Program-made: the position numbers and the translations under genes
The notes under the pieces: generated by a model
The model's database searches: none
What the model saw: the letters and a program-made list of their open reading frames with translations, nothing else
What the model was told of the DNA's origin: nothing
NCBI GenBank assembly: GCA_020634935.1
Contig: JACKAT010000028.1
Location: 1 to 64,000, forward strand
DNA: 64,000 bases
Source of the DNA: Anaerolineales bacterium
GTDB taxonomy: Bacteria > Chloroflexota > Anaerolineae > 4572-78 > J111
Direction: 5' to 3'
Shown here: piece by piece, positions 51,566 through 60,086 of the stretch
Numbering within the stretch: position 1 is the stretch's first letter
Layout: each line of letters starts with the position of its first letter

Positions 51566-51715
51566 ATGGTAAGCATTACGCCGCGTGTAGAACAATTGGC
51601 TAAATTGTTCGCATCCCGCGCCGGCCGAGAGCCAAACACGCCGTTTGTACTCCAATTTCTCAACGCCGCGGCTACGATGCAAGTCATCCATCACCCCATT
51701 TTTTCCTATCTGTGA
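51566..51715 (+). other. Short ORF in the eutC-kbl spacer, possible remnant
   Basis: A 49-codon frame beginning MVSITPRVEQLAKLFASRAG. It is flanked on both sides by the CACAGAT/ATCTGTG repeats. It has no ribosome site, and it resembles the first residues of a larger lost protein. I cannot name a family with confidence. Confidence 0.25.
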
Positions 51716-51782
51716 TCATCTGTGTCCATCTGTGGACTATTTTTCTTTGTTGTTCTATAGGCAATCGCATAAGGAGGCTGCT

Positions 51783-52979
51783 ATGTCTGAACACGCTTAT
51801 CAAAAATACCGCGCCGTGCTGGAAGAAATCCGGCAGGAAGGGCTGTATAAAACCGAGCGGCTGATTACCTCGCCGCAGGGCGGGGAAGCGACCGTGCTGG
51901 TGGACGGTCAACCCCGCGATATTATCAACCTGTGCGCCAACAACTACCTGGGGCTGGCCAATCACCCCAAGCTGGTGGCCGCGGCCAAACAAACGATGGA
52001 TGACTACGGCTACGGTATGGCCTCGGTGCGCTTTATCTGCGGCACGCTCGATCTCCACCGCCAACTGGAGCAGGCCATCGCCGACTTTTTGCAGATGGAC
52101 GATGCCATTCTCTACGCCGCCTGCTTCGACGCCAACGGCGGCGTCTTCGAGCCACTGCTCGGCCCGGACGACGCCATCATCTCCGACAGCCTGAACCACG
52201 CCTCGATCATCGACGGCGTGCGGCTGTGCCGGGCCAAACGCTACCGCTTTGCCAACAACGACATGACCGACCTGGCAGCGCAATTGCAACAGGCCGAGGC
52301 CGACGGCGCACAGATCAAACTGATCGCCACCGACGGCGTTTTTTCGATGGACGGCTATATCGCCAACCTGCCGGAACTACGCCGCCTGGCCGACGCCTAC
52401 GATGCGTTGCTTATGGTCGATGACTGCCACGCCACCGGCGTTCTGGGGGCGCAGGGGGGCGGCACCCCGGCCCATCACGGGGTTAAGGTCGATATTTTGA
52501 GCGGTACGTTGGGCAAGGCGCTCGGCGGCGCGGCCGGGGGGTACATCGCCGCCGCCCAGCCGGTGGTCGATCTGCTGCGGCAGCGGTCGCGCCCGTATCT
52601 CTTCTCTAACGCCTTGCCGCCGGCCATCGTGGGGGCCAGCCTGGCCGCCATCGACCTGGTCCGCCACGGCGACGATCTCCGCGCCCAACTCCACGCCAAC
52701 GCCGCCCGGTTTCGGGCCGGCATGACTGCCGCCGGCTTCAACTTGCTGCCCGGCGAGCACCCCATTATTCCGGTCATGCTCGGCGAAGCCCAACTGGCCC
52801 AGGATTTGGCGGCGCGGTTGTATGCGTTGGGCATTTATGTGACCGGCTTTTTCTTCCCGGTTGTGCCGAAAGGTCAGGCTCGCATCCGCACCCAAATGTC
52901 CGCCGCCCTGACCTTCGACCACATCGACCGGGCGATTGAAGCCTTTACCACCGCCGGGCAAGAACTGGGTATTATCTAA
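51783..52979 (+). CDS. kbl: Glycine C-acetyltransferase (2-amino-3-ketobutyrate CoA ligase)
   Basis: 398 residues, the same length as E. coli Kbl. INLCANNYLGLANHPKLVAAA, GYGMASVRFICGTLDLHRQLE, DSLNHASIIDGVRL, MVDDCHATGVLGAQGGGT and the PLP lysine in LSGTLGKALGGAAGGY are all present. The enzyme uses CoA to split 2-amino-3-oxobutyrate to glycine and acetyl-CoA, or runs in reverse. It works with the Tdh encoded downstream. AAGGAGG precedes the ATG at 51783. The in-frame sequence further upstream contains repeat DNA and is not coding. Confidence 0.94.
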   Translation: MSEHAYQKYRAVLEEIRQEGLYKTERLITSPQGGEATVLVDGQPRDIINLCANNYLGLANHPKLVAAAKQTMDDYGYGMASVRFICGTLDLHRQLEQAIADFLQMDDAILYAACFDANGGVFEPLLGPDDAIISDSLNHASIIDGVRLCRAKRYRFANNDMTDLAAQLQQAEADGAQIKLIATDGVFSMDGYIANLPELRRLADAYDALLMVDDCHATGVLGAQGGGTPAHHGVKVDILSGTLGKALGGAAGGYIAAAQPVVDLLRQRSRPYLFSNALPPAIVGASLAAIDLVRHGDDLRAQLHANAARFRAGMTAAGFNLLPGEHPIIPVMLGEAQLAQDLAARLYALGIYVTGFFFPVVPKGQARIRTQMSAALTFDHIDRAIEAFTTAGQELGII

Positions 52980-53176
52980 GCAACTATCCGTGAATAACTT
53001 TTAGTTGGCGCGATTAGAGACTGGAGCTTGGAGATGCGTAATTAGGGGTAAAACAATCCCCTACCTCCTGATACAGTAAAATTATATAGGGCCGTGTCCT
53101 AAGTGAGGAGGGCGCGTTTCCGGTAGCAACCGCCTTCTCAATTCAGCGGTCATTGGCAGCCAATCAAGACCCGTTG

Positions 53177-53262
53177 CTAGTAGAGGTCAACAAAGCATCG
53201 TGATTCAACAACCTCTACTAGCAGAGGGTCACGAATCACCGTGATTCAACAGGGTCTACTAG
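53177..53262. repeat. Two 41-bp palindromic tandem units
   Basis: CTAG boundaries at 53177, 53218 and 53259 are 41 bp apart. Each unit is a hairpin, e.g. CTAGTAGAGGT...ACCTCTACTAG around CGTGATTCAAC. The array lies inside a larger palindrome (GCGGTCATTGGC / GTTAGTGACCGC, about 53142-53283). Confidence 0.85.
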
Positions 53263-53379
53263 TAACGGAAGGCCGTTAGTGACCGCTGCTGTTGTCATAT
53301 AACCGGAACGTTATTGGGATCGAGCCAAGAAAAAGCGGCAATAGGACGGAGTGACCTGGGTTCCGTCCCCATATCCCTC

Positions 53380-53562
53380 GGAGCGACAAAGTTTACTTTG
53401 TCAAGAGACCGAGAAAAGGATCAAAACCCGCTTTGATGCTCCATCAATCGACGCCGGCCTTGGAGCGACAAAGTTTACTTTGTCACGGTTAGGAGTGGAT
53501 CAAAGCCCGCTTTGATGCTCCAAGGCTTGGGTTTGGGGGATCAAAGCAAGCTTTGATGCTCC
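53380..53562. repeat. Cluster of CAAAG-type hairpins
   Basis: GGAGCGACAAAGTTTACTTT occurs at 53380 and 53462 (82 bp apart). GGATCAAA..CCGCTTTGATGC-type units occur at 53418, 53497 and 53538; the last two are 41 bp apart. Related hairpins are at 48352-48500, 57789 and 57823-57880. Confidence 0.8.
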
Positions 53563-53620
53563 AGGTCATTTTTTTAGAGCAGTGTCATTGTGGTCGCGCA
53601 CAGCAATGGAAAAAATACCC

Positions 53621-53646
53621 GTAGGACAAACTTAAGTTTGTCCTAC
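53621..53646. promoter_or_regulatory. 26-bp perfect palindrome upstream of tdh
   Basis: GTAGGACAAACTT followed immediately by its reverse complement. It ends 26 bp before the tdh ATG. The same 26 bp occur inside the palindrome at 57691-57736 in front of eutB. It could be an operator, an mRNA hairpin or a REP. Confidence 0.7.
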
Positions 53647-53672
53647 ATACGCTATTTACAGGGGAGGCTATC

Positions 53673-54698
53673 ATGAAAGCATTAGTCAAAGCGCACGCTG
53701 CGCCCGGTTTGTGGCTGCAAGACGTACCCGAACCGACAATGGGCGAGGATGATGTGCTAATCCGCATCAAATGCACCTCGATCTGCGGCACGGATGTCCA
53801 TATTTACGAATGGGATGAGTGGGCGCAGAAAACCATCAAAGTGCCGCTGGTGATCGGCCATGAATACAGCGGCGTGATCGAAGCGGTGGGCAGCAAGGTT
53901 ACCCACTTGAAACCCGGCCAAAAGGTGTCGGGGGAAGGCCATCTGGTAGAGATGTACAGCCGCAACAGCCGGGCCGGTCGCTTTCATCTCGATCCGCATA
54001 CCCGGGGGGTCGGTATTCACCGGCCCGGCGGCTTTGCCGAGTACCTGAGACTACCGGCCTTCAACGTTATTCCCCTGCCGGACTCGATTGATTTTGAAAT
54101 CGGGGCCATCCTCGATCCGTTCGGTAATGCGGTCCACGCCGCGCTCTCGTTCGATTTGGTGGGTGAAGATGTGCTGATTACTGGGGCCGGGCCTATCGGC
54201 ATTATGGCGGCGGCGGTGGCGCGTCACGCCGGGGCGCGTCACATTGTCATTACCGATTTGAACGATACCCGGCTGGAACTGGCGGCTAGTATGGTCGATG
54301 TGCGACCGATGAACGTCAAGCGCGAGGTGCTGCGGGATGTGATGGCCGAACTGGGGATGCACGAAGGATTCGACATCGGCCTGGAGATGAGCGGCAGCCC
54401 GGCTGCGTTTGATGAGATGGTTGAGGTCATGATTATGGGCGGCCGGATCGCCCTGCTGGGTATTCCGTCGCAAAAGGCGCTGGTCGATTGGAGCAAGATT
54501 ATCTTCAAAGCGTTGACGATCAAGGCCATTTACGGCCGGGAGATGTTCGAGACGTGGTATAAGATGCTGGCCATACTCAGTTCCGGTTTAAACCTGCGGC
54601 CCATCATCACCCACCATTTTCCAGTGGAGCGGTTTGAAGCAGGCTTTCACGCTATGCAAAGCGGGGAGGCGGGGAAGGTGATTTTGGCGTGGGCCTGA
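53673..54698 (+). CDS. tdh: L-threonine 3-dehydrogenase-like enzyme lacking the structural zinc cysteines
   Basis: 341 residues, as in E. coli Tdh, with high similarity throughout. Catalytic zinc ligands are present (SICGTDVHIYEWDEW, GHEYSG), as is the NAD site (VLITGAGPIGIMAAAVARH). IYGREMFETWYKM near the C-terminus is a Tdh hallmark. The structural zinc lobe, four Cys in E. coli (GHITCGHCRNCRGGRTHLC), reads GHLVEMYSRNSRAGRFHLD, so all four Cys are replaced by Glu, Ser, Ser and Asp. The family oxidises threonine to 2-amino-3-oxobutyrate, the substrate of Kbl. GGGGAGG precedes the ATG. It ends 3 bp from the convergent usp gene. Confidence 0.92.
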   Translation: MKALVKAHAAPGLWLQDVPEPTMGEDDVLIRIKCTSICGTDVHIYEWDEWAQKTIKVPLVIGHEYSGVIEAVGSKVTHLKPGQKVSGEGHLVEMYSRNSRAGRFHLDPHTRGVGIHRPGGFAEYLRLPAFNVIPLPDSIDFEIGAILDPFGNAVHAALSFDLVGEDVLITGAGPIGIMAAAVARHAGARHIVITDLNDTRLELAASMVDVRPMNVKREVLRDVMAELGMHEGFDIGLEMSGSPAAFDEMVEVMIMGGRIALLGIPSQKALVDWSKIIFKALTIKAIYGREMFETWYKMLAILSSGLNLRPIITHHFPVERFEAGFHAMQSGEAGKVILAWA

Positions 54699-54701
54699 TA
54701 T

Positions 54702-56441
54702 CTACCGGCAAATCAATACCGGCCACTGCTTGGCCCGCAGGACTTGATCGACTTCGCTGCCGAGGATAATCTCCCACACCGGACTAAAGCCGTAGCCGCC
54801 CATAATGATAAAGTCACACTCGTACAGGTGGGCCGTGCGAATGATGGCCCAGGCAATCGCGCCGCGCTCCTGAACAAACGTGGCCGAGACGCCTTGCCCC
54901 TCAAGATAGGCTCGAGCCGATTGCAAGGTAGCCGGGCCAATCTGCTCATTCTCCGTAACGGTCACGACCGTCAACGGCGCCTGCCACTTACCGGCCAGGT
55001 AGGCGGCGATAAACAGGGCTTCGTTGGCCTTGGGGCTGCCGTCGTAGGCCAGCAGGGCGCGGGTGAGGGGAGCGGGTTGGTGAGGGACGGCCAGCACCGG
55101 CCGGGGACAGCCGCGCACCAGCGCCCCAAAGCCGGACATCAAACGGTCGTCGAGCCGGGGGCGCGGCAGGTGGTCCAGATGGATGACCACCAAATCGGCC
55201 CAGCGGGCCTGGTCGCCAATGGTGCGGATGACGTTACCCGGCTTGATGGTGAGCTCGCCGGGGACTTTGGCGGCCTGGCAGCGCTGTTCAAATTCGGCCT
55301 GAAGCTGCCGGCTGGCTTCGTTCTCGGCCTCGGCCGGGGTTGGGACCACATGCAGGCCATGCAGGCGGCTGCCGTCGCGTTGGGCCACGGTCAGCGCTTG
55401 GGTCAGGCCGGCCCAATTGGCCCGTTCGCCGGTGACCGGCACGACGATGTCGCGAAAAAGGGCTTCATCAGGTCGATGCAGTTCGGTGCGCCACCAGCCG
55501 GGCGGCGGCCCGGCGTCGAGCGGCGGCGGCAGCAAGGCCCGCCGTATTTTCTCCGTGACCCGCTTGACCATCTGCCAGGGCGCACGGCTAAAGTGATCGA
55601 CCAGATCGGCGGCGGCGTCTGCCGGTTCAACCTCCCAGCCCAATTCCTGGCGCAGCTCGACCTGATGCTGCACCAGCCAGGCGTATAGATCGGTTTCGGT
55701 GCGGTGGGGAAAATGGCGCAGCAGGCCCTGCCGGCGGATAAGCCGGATGCCTGGCCGGTACAGGTCATCGTACCAGCGCTCGACCGCCCCTTGCGAGGAT
55801 ATATCGCGCTGGCGGCGGCGGCTCAACCAGTGGCGATGACGCTCGATCTGCGCCTCCAAAATCCGGTACTGGCCGGGCGCGGTCACGCTCAAATCGGCCT
55901 CGGGACGTAACTCGTGCAGGCGCGTCCAGGCTAAAAAGTCGGCGTAGCGGGCTTTGGAAATGAGTTCGTCCGGCTGCACGTCCGGCGTCAGCGGCACGTC
56001 GGTTTTGATTTCGGTGACGTAGGCCGGAATGTGGGTCTCGCCTTCCTGCCGGGCAATCGAGACGCGATGGTTGCCATCCAGCACGAAGTAGACCTGGTCG
56101 ATCTGGTAGACGTTGATCGGCCGGAAGCGGCCCTGTTCCACCATCGCCGCTTTGACCTCGGCCCAACGCCGGACATCGCCTTTGGATCGAGGCAAAAAGG
56201 TGCGGGTAAACTCGGTGCAGCGGCCCACACTGCCGGCAATGGCGTCGAGCGGAATGTCTTGTAAGCCCCGGTCAACCGCCGGTCCCCCCTTAAGCTGCTC
56301 GTACACTTCATTATAATCCAGCAGATCATCCGATTGGCCGGTGATCGCGGCCAGGAGATCATGCAGCACGGCTTGCTGCCGCGCCTGATGAAAGTCGCGG
56401 ATAGCCTGCTGAAATGCCAGCGAGGTGGGTTTAATGTCCAA
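54702..56441 (-). CDS. ParB-like N-domain fused to two universal stress protein domains
   Basis: 579 residues. The N-terminal third has a ParB/Srx-like motif (YQIDQVYFVLDGNHRVSIARQEG), then a helical middle part (about 180-330) seen in similar Chloroflexota proteins. Two UspA domains follow (about 330-460, ending GFGALVRGCPRPVLAVPHQ, and 460-579, with ALLAYDGSPKANEALFIAAYL and the ATP-site-like GGYGFSPVWEIILGSEVDQVLRAKQWPVLICR). The start is a TTG with a weak ribosome site. The role is unknown; nucleotide sensing is inferred from the Usp part. It is embedded between tdh and eutB but seems unrelated to catabolism. Confidence 0.75.
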   Translation of the reverse strand: MDIKPTSLAFQQAIRDFHQARQQAVLHDLLAAITGQSDDLLDYNEVYEQLKGGPAVDRGLQDIPLDAIAGSVGRCTEFTRTFLPRSKGDVRRWAEVKAAMVEQGRFRPINVYQIDQVYFVLDGNHRVSIARQEGETHIPAYVTEIKTDVPLTPDVQPDELISKARYADFLAWTRLHELRPEADLSVTAPGQYRILEAQIERHRHWLSRRRQRDISSQGAVERWYDDLYRPGIRLIRRQGLLRHFPHRTETDLYAWLVQHQVELRQELGWEVEPADAAADLVDHFSRAPWQMVKRVTEKIRRALLPPPLDAGPPPGWWRTELHRPDEALFRDIVVPVTGERANWAGLTQALTVAQRDGSRLHGLHVVPTPAEAENEASRQLQAEFEQRCQAAKVPGELTIKPGNVIRTIGDQARWADLVVIHLDHLPRPRLDDRLMSGFGALVRGCPRPVLAVPHQPAPLTRALLAYDGSPKANEALFIAAYLAGKWQAPLTVVTVTENEQIGPATLQSARAYLEGQGVSATFVQERGAIAWAIIRTAHLYECDFIIMGGYGFSPVWEIILGSEVDQVLRAKQWPVLICR

Positions 56442-56569
56442 GCGTAGCGCTCTGGGGCTGGGTGGGTTGGAATGGGGGCGTCGTTGCTTTCATATCTTAC
56501 CTCGTAGTCAATGGTAATTCGTAATTGGTAATTCAATAGCGGCTATCTTTAGACCAAACAATCTAATTA

Positions 56570-56641
56570 AACCGCAAAGACGCCAAGAACACAAAGATTT
56601 CATCTAAAAAACTTAGCGAACTTGGCGGCTTCGCGGTGAAA
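56570..56641. repeat. AACCGCAAAGACGCCAAG foldback
   Basis: ACCGCAAAGACGCCAAG near 56571 is complementary to CTTGGCGGCTTCGCGGT near 56622. It is a common intergenic hairpin, here downstream of eutB. Confidence 0.75.
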
Positions 56642-56695
56642 CCTGCTTCGTCGGCGGCTGGGCAGCCACTTGAGTTAATTACCATTGACCCATGA

Positions 56696-57676
56696 CTAAT
56701 CTCCCCGCTCGCCCTGCACCACCTCTAAAAACGAGCGCAGATCGACGTTGCCGCCGCTGAGGACCACAGCCACATGCTGCCCCAAGGGGGCGACTTTGTG
56801 GTGCAGCAGCGCGGCGATGCCGACGGCCCCGGCCCCTTCCAGGACCAGATGATGCTCAAAAAAGGCGAAGGCCATCCCGGCCGCGATTTCCGCCTCGGTC
56901 AGCAGGATGACATCATCGACATATTGCTGGACCATAGCCAGCGTGTATTGATTATCCAGGCCAATGCCGCCTTGCAGGCTGTCGGCCAGGGTGGGTTCCT
57001 CCGGCAGTTGCACCGGCCGGCCGGCCTGCAAGCTGCGATGCATCACCGCCGCCCGCTCCATTGAGACGCCGATGACCCGGATAGCCGGGTTGGCCGATTT
57101 CAAGGCCAGGGCGATGCCGGCCATCAGCCCGCCGCCCGACAGCGGCACCAGCGCCGTATCGATTGCGGGCAGGTCGGCCAGCAGCTCCAGGCCAATGGTG
57201 CCTTGCCCGGCGATGATCAGCGGGTCGTCAAAAGGGGGGATGAGGGTCGCGCCGCGTTCGTCTTGAATTTGCCTGGCCCGAACTTCGGCCTCGTCCTGGC
57301 TCTGGCCGTGGATAACGACCTCGGCTTTGAGTTGGCGCAGGGCTTGGACTTTATTCTGCGGCACCCGCTTTGAAATACAGACGGCGGCGTTTAGCCCCAG
57401 TTGGCCGGCCACATAGGCCACGGCCCGGCCGTGGTTGCCGGTCGAGACGGTGACTACGCCGCGCTGCCGGGCCTCGGCCGGTAAGTTCAAGATTTTATTG
57501 GCGGCCCCGCGCACTTTGAACGCGCCGGTTTCTTGCAGCAGTTCCAGCTTGAGATAAACCGCCGTCCCGGTTCGTTCGGACAGCAGCAGCGAGGGCATGA
57601 GCGGCGTGTGGCGGGCCAGCGGCGCAATGGTTTTCTGCGCCAGAAAGATGTCTTGGAGGGTAAGAGGGGTGGGCAT
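56696..57676 (-). CDS. EutB-like threonine dehydratase-family enzyme
   Basis: 326 residues of fold-type II PLP enzymes. LKLELLQETGAFKVRGAANKI contains the PLP lysine in GAFKVRGA, VTVSTGNHGRAVAYVAGQLG is the asparagine loop, LVPLSGGGLMAGIAL the phosphate loop and VAVVLSGGNVDLRSF the C-terminal serine region. There is no ACT regulatory domain, as in catabolic dehydratases. It fits EutB, the dehydratase of hydroxyectoine utilisation, which acts on a beta-hydroxy amino acid. The ATG at 57676 has GAGGAG 9 bp upstream. A 46-bp perfect palindrome lies just upstream. Confidence 0.88.
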   Translation of the reverse strand: MPTPLTLQDIFLAQKTIAPLARHTPLMPSLLLSERTGTAVYLKLELLQETGAFKVRGAANKILNLPAEARQRGVVTVSTGNHGRAVAYVAGQLGLNAAVCISKRVPQNKVQALRQLKAEVVIHGQSQDEAEVRARQIQDERGATLIPPFDDPLIIAGQGTIGLELLADLPAIDTALVPLSGGGLMAGIALALKSANPAIRVIGVSMERAAVMHRSLQAGRPVQLPEEPTLADSLQGGIGLDNQYTLAMVQQYVDDVILLTEAEIAAGMAFAFFEHHLVLEGAGAVGIAALLHHKVAPLGQHVAVVLSGGNVDLRSFLEVVQGERGD

Positions 57677-57690
57677 TGTGGGTTCTCCTC

Positions 57691-57736
57691 TGAACAGTTT
57701 GTAGGACAAACTTAAGTTTGTCCTACAAACTGTTCA
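57691..57736. promoter_or_regulatory. 46-bp perfect palindrome upstream of eutB
   Basis: TGAACAGTTTGTAGGACAAA plus CTT is followed directly by its exact reverse complement. The inner 26 bp equal 53621-53646. It ends 15 bp before the eutB start, overlapping its untranslated leader. Confidence 0.75.
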
Positions 57737-57784
57737 TTGTCGTTGTTGTACCGTAGGTTCTGTCGGACTCCTTTGAAAATAACG

Positions 57785-57885
57785 GTCTGGAGCGTCAAAG
57801 TTTACTTTGACCTGACCGTGGGTGACAAAGCCAGCTTTGTCGCTCCGGTAGTGGTTGACAAAGCAAGCCGTGTCGCTCCGGTAGT
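57785..57885. repeat. CAAAG-type hairpins upstream of the DMT gene
   Basis: GGAGCGTCAAAGTTTACTTT, GTGACAAAGCCAGCTTTGTC and TTGACAAAGCAAGCCGTGTC follow one another, with GCTCCGGTAGT after each of the last two. They belong to the same family as 53380-53562. Confidence 0.75.
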
Positions 57886-58028
57886 ACGCAGCCAAGTTCA
57901 TTAACCCCGACTTGTCGATTGTAGCCTAATCAAGCACTTTGGCAAGTAATGCGGGATGAGCGACCATTGGCGTATCACCCGGATCATGTTATGATGCCCC
58001 CTATCTCTACAGGGAAAGGCTATTATTA

Positions 58029-58946
58029 ATGAAACGGACAACGCTGCCCGTTACGACCCCACTTCGATATCTGGATAACACACCCTTGATCATCGTCAGC
58101 CTGTTGATTTTCGACAGCCTCCATTTCATCTTTGCCCGGCTGCTGCTGCCCTACTTTCCGCCCACCACGTCCTCGCTGTACGTAATGGCCTTGGCGACGG
58201 TCGAAGTGGGTCTATTTGTGAAACTAGGCGGTGTGATCCATTTCGATATTCTGCGCCGTCATCTATTGTTTTTTCTGAGCGTCGGCTTTCTGGTGGCAGC
58301 TAGCACGATCCTGACCTTTATGTCGGTCGCCTTTATCGATCCGGGGACAGCCTCGTTGCTGGGCAAAAGTTCGATTGTGTTTGGGTTAGTGTTGGGCATC
58401 CTATGGCTGAAGGATCGCTTTGTACCGGTGCAAATAGCCGGGGCTATCGTCGCCATCTTGGGCGTCGTCATCATTTCGTTTCAGCCGGGGGATTATTGGC
58501 GCTTTGGCTCGTTCATTGTGGTGGTCTCCTCCTTGATGTATGCGCTGCACAATGCCCTGTTCAAACGGTTCGGCGGCGGCATCCCCCTGGCCGATTTCTT
58601 CTTATTTCGATTGGCCGCCACAACTTTTTTTCTCCTGCTCATCGCGCTGGCCCGCCATGAGATGGTGATGCCGTCCGGTTGGTCGGCCTGGGTCGTGCTG
58701 ATTTTGACCGGGACGGTGAATATCGTGCTCAGCCGGGCGTTATATTACCTGGCTTTGCAGCGTTTGAACTTAAGCCTCCATTCGATTATTTTGACGCTCA
58801 GTCCGGTGGCCGCTATCGGTTGGACGCTGCTGCTGTTTGGTATTTGGCCCACCTCGCAGCAGTTGATCGGCGGGCTGGCGGTTATTTTGGGTGTAATGCT
58901 GGCGGTGGGCGCAGTTCGGGTCGCATCGATCAAAGGTGTCCGGTAG
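58029..58946 (+). CDS. DMT-superfamily (EamA) transporter
   Basis: 305 residues with ten hydrophobic helices in two EamA repeats. The first repeat ends FIDPGTASLLGKSSIVFGLVLGILWLKDRFVPVQIAGAIVAILGVVII, and the second ends LHSIILTLSPVAAIGWTLLLFGIWPTSQQLIGGLAVILGVMLAV. Such proteins export or exchange metabolites, often amino acids or nucleotide sugars; the substrate cannot be read. It may export a product of the neighbouring catabolic locus, but that is only positional. An AAAGG ribosome site lies upstream. Confidence 0.88.
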   Translation: MKRTTLPVTTPLRYLDNTPLIIVSLLIFDSLHFIFARLLLPYFPPTTSSLYVMALATVEVGLFVKLGGVIHFDILRRHLLFFLSVGFLVAASTILTFMSVAFIDPGTASLLGKSSIVFGLVLGILWLKDRFVPVQIAGAIVAILGVVIISFQPGDYWRFGSFIVVVSSLMYALHNALFKRFGGGIPLADFFLFRLAATTFFLLLIALARHEMVMPSGWSAWVVLILTGTVNIVLSRALYYLALQRLNLSLHSIILTLSPVAAIGWTLLLFGIWPTSQQLIGGLAVILGVMLAVGAVRVASIKGVR

Positions 58947-59113
58947 GCTGAGAAATCTATCGAGCCAATGATACGATAAAAGTTGACAGCCGATGTATAA
59001 TCCTATCGAATTTACTTTTAGAGATAATAATTCAGCAGACCAGGTGATTGGCACTTTCGCTCAATTACCGCCAAGTGCTAGTTACCTGAGTGGTTGAGAC
59101 AGGAGCATACGCA

Positions 59114-60079
59114 ATGAAATTACATGGCTTACACCACGTCACTGCCGTAACGAGCAAAGCGCAAGCCAACGTCGATTTTTATACCCGGATTTTGGGGATG
59201 CGTCTGGTCAAGAAGACCGTCAACCAGGACGACGTGTCGGCCTACCACCTTTTTTACGGCGATGAGGTGGGCAACGCCGGGACGGAGTTAACCTTTTTTG
59301 AGTGGGCGCATATGGGGCCAAACGTTAACGGGCCGGGCAGTATCGCCCACACGGCGCTGCGGGTAACCGGACACGAAGCGCTGGAGTGGTGGGCGCAGCG
59401 ATTAGAAGAACACGGCGTTTTGAACAACGGCGTGAGCGAGTTTCACGGCCACGCTCGGCTTGATTTTGCCGACCCCGAAGGCCAGCCGTTGGCCTTGATT
59501 GACGACGGCGGCGCGCCGGGCGGCACGCCCTGGGCCAAGAGTCCGGTGCCGGCGGAGTACGGTATCCGCGGCCTGTTTGCCTCGACGTTGATCGTGCGCC
59601 AGTTGGAAACCACGGGCCTGGTCTTGACCAAGGTGATGGGTTATGAACAGGTCGGCGACTATCCGTCCACCACGACCCCTGGCGAGCGCACCGTGGTCTT
59701 TGCCCTGGACGGCGGCGGCGCCGGCAAAGAGATTTACGTGGTTGAACAACCCCACAAACCCTACGGCCAACTGGGGCGTGGCGGGGTACATCACATCGCC
59801 TTCCGCACGCCCAACGGCGAGGAACAGATCGACTGGATGAATTGGCTGCATCGGGTCGGGCTGCAAACGTCCGGGCTGGTGGATCGCTTCTATTTTCAAT
59901 CGCTCTATTTCCGCATCCCCGACGGCATCCTCTTTGAAATCGCCACCGACGGCCCCGGCTTCGCTACCGATGAAGACGCCGCGCATCTGGGCGAGCGGCT
60001 GGCCCTACCGCCGTTCCTGGAGCCGCGCCGGACGCAGATCGAAGCAGGGTTGAGGCCGATTGAGCTGCCGGTGAGGTAG
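59114..60079 (+). CDS. Ring-cleaving dioxygenase-like VOC protein (MhqO/MhqA type)
   Basis: 321 residues with two duplicated VOC halves: LHGLHHVTAVTSKAQANVDFYTRILGMRLVKKTVNQDD is the N-half and GRGGVHHIAFRTPNGEEQIDWMNWL the C-half. The His residues in LHHVTA and VHHIAF and a Glu in FRIPDGILFEIATDGPGF form a possible metal site. Members such as Bacillus MhqO are linked to quinone detoxification. The ATG at 59114 has AGGAG 8 bp upstream; the longer GTG start (59090) is not needed. It is followed by a strong terminator. Confidence 0.88.
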   Translation: MKLHGLHHVTAVTSKAQANVDFYTRILGMRLVKKTVNQDDVSAYHLFYGDEVGNAGTELTFFEWAHMGPNVNGPGSIAHTALRVTGHEALEWWAQRLEEHGVLNNGVSEFHGHARLDFADPEGQPLALIDDGGAPGGTPWAKSPVPAEYGIRGLFASTLIVRQLETTGLVLTKVMGYEQVGDYPSTTTPGERTVVFALDGGGAGKEIYVVEQPHKPYGQLGRGGVHHIAFRTPNGEEQIDWMNWLHRVGLQTSGLVDRFYFQSLYFRIPDGILFEIATDGPGFATDEDAAHLGERLALPPFLEPRRTQIEAGLRPIELPVR

Positions 60080-60086
60080 AGAGGTG

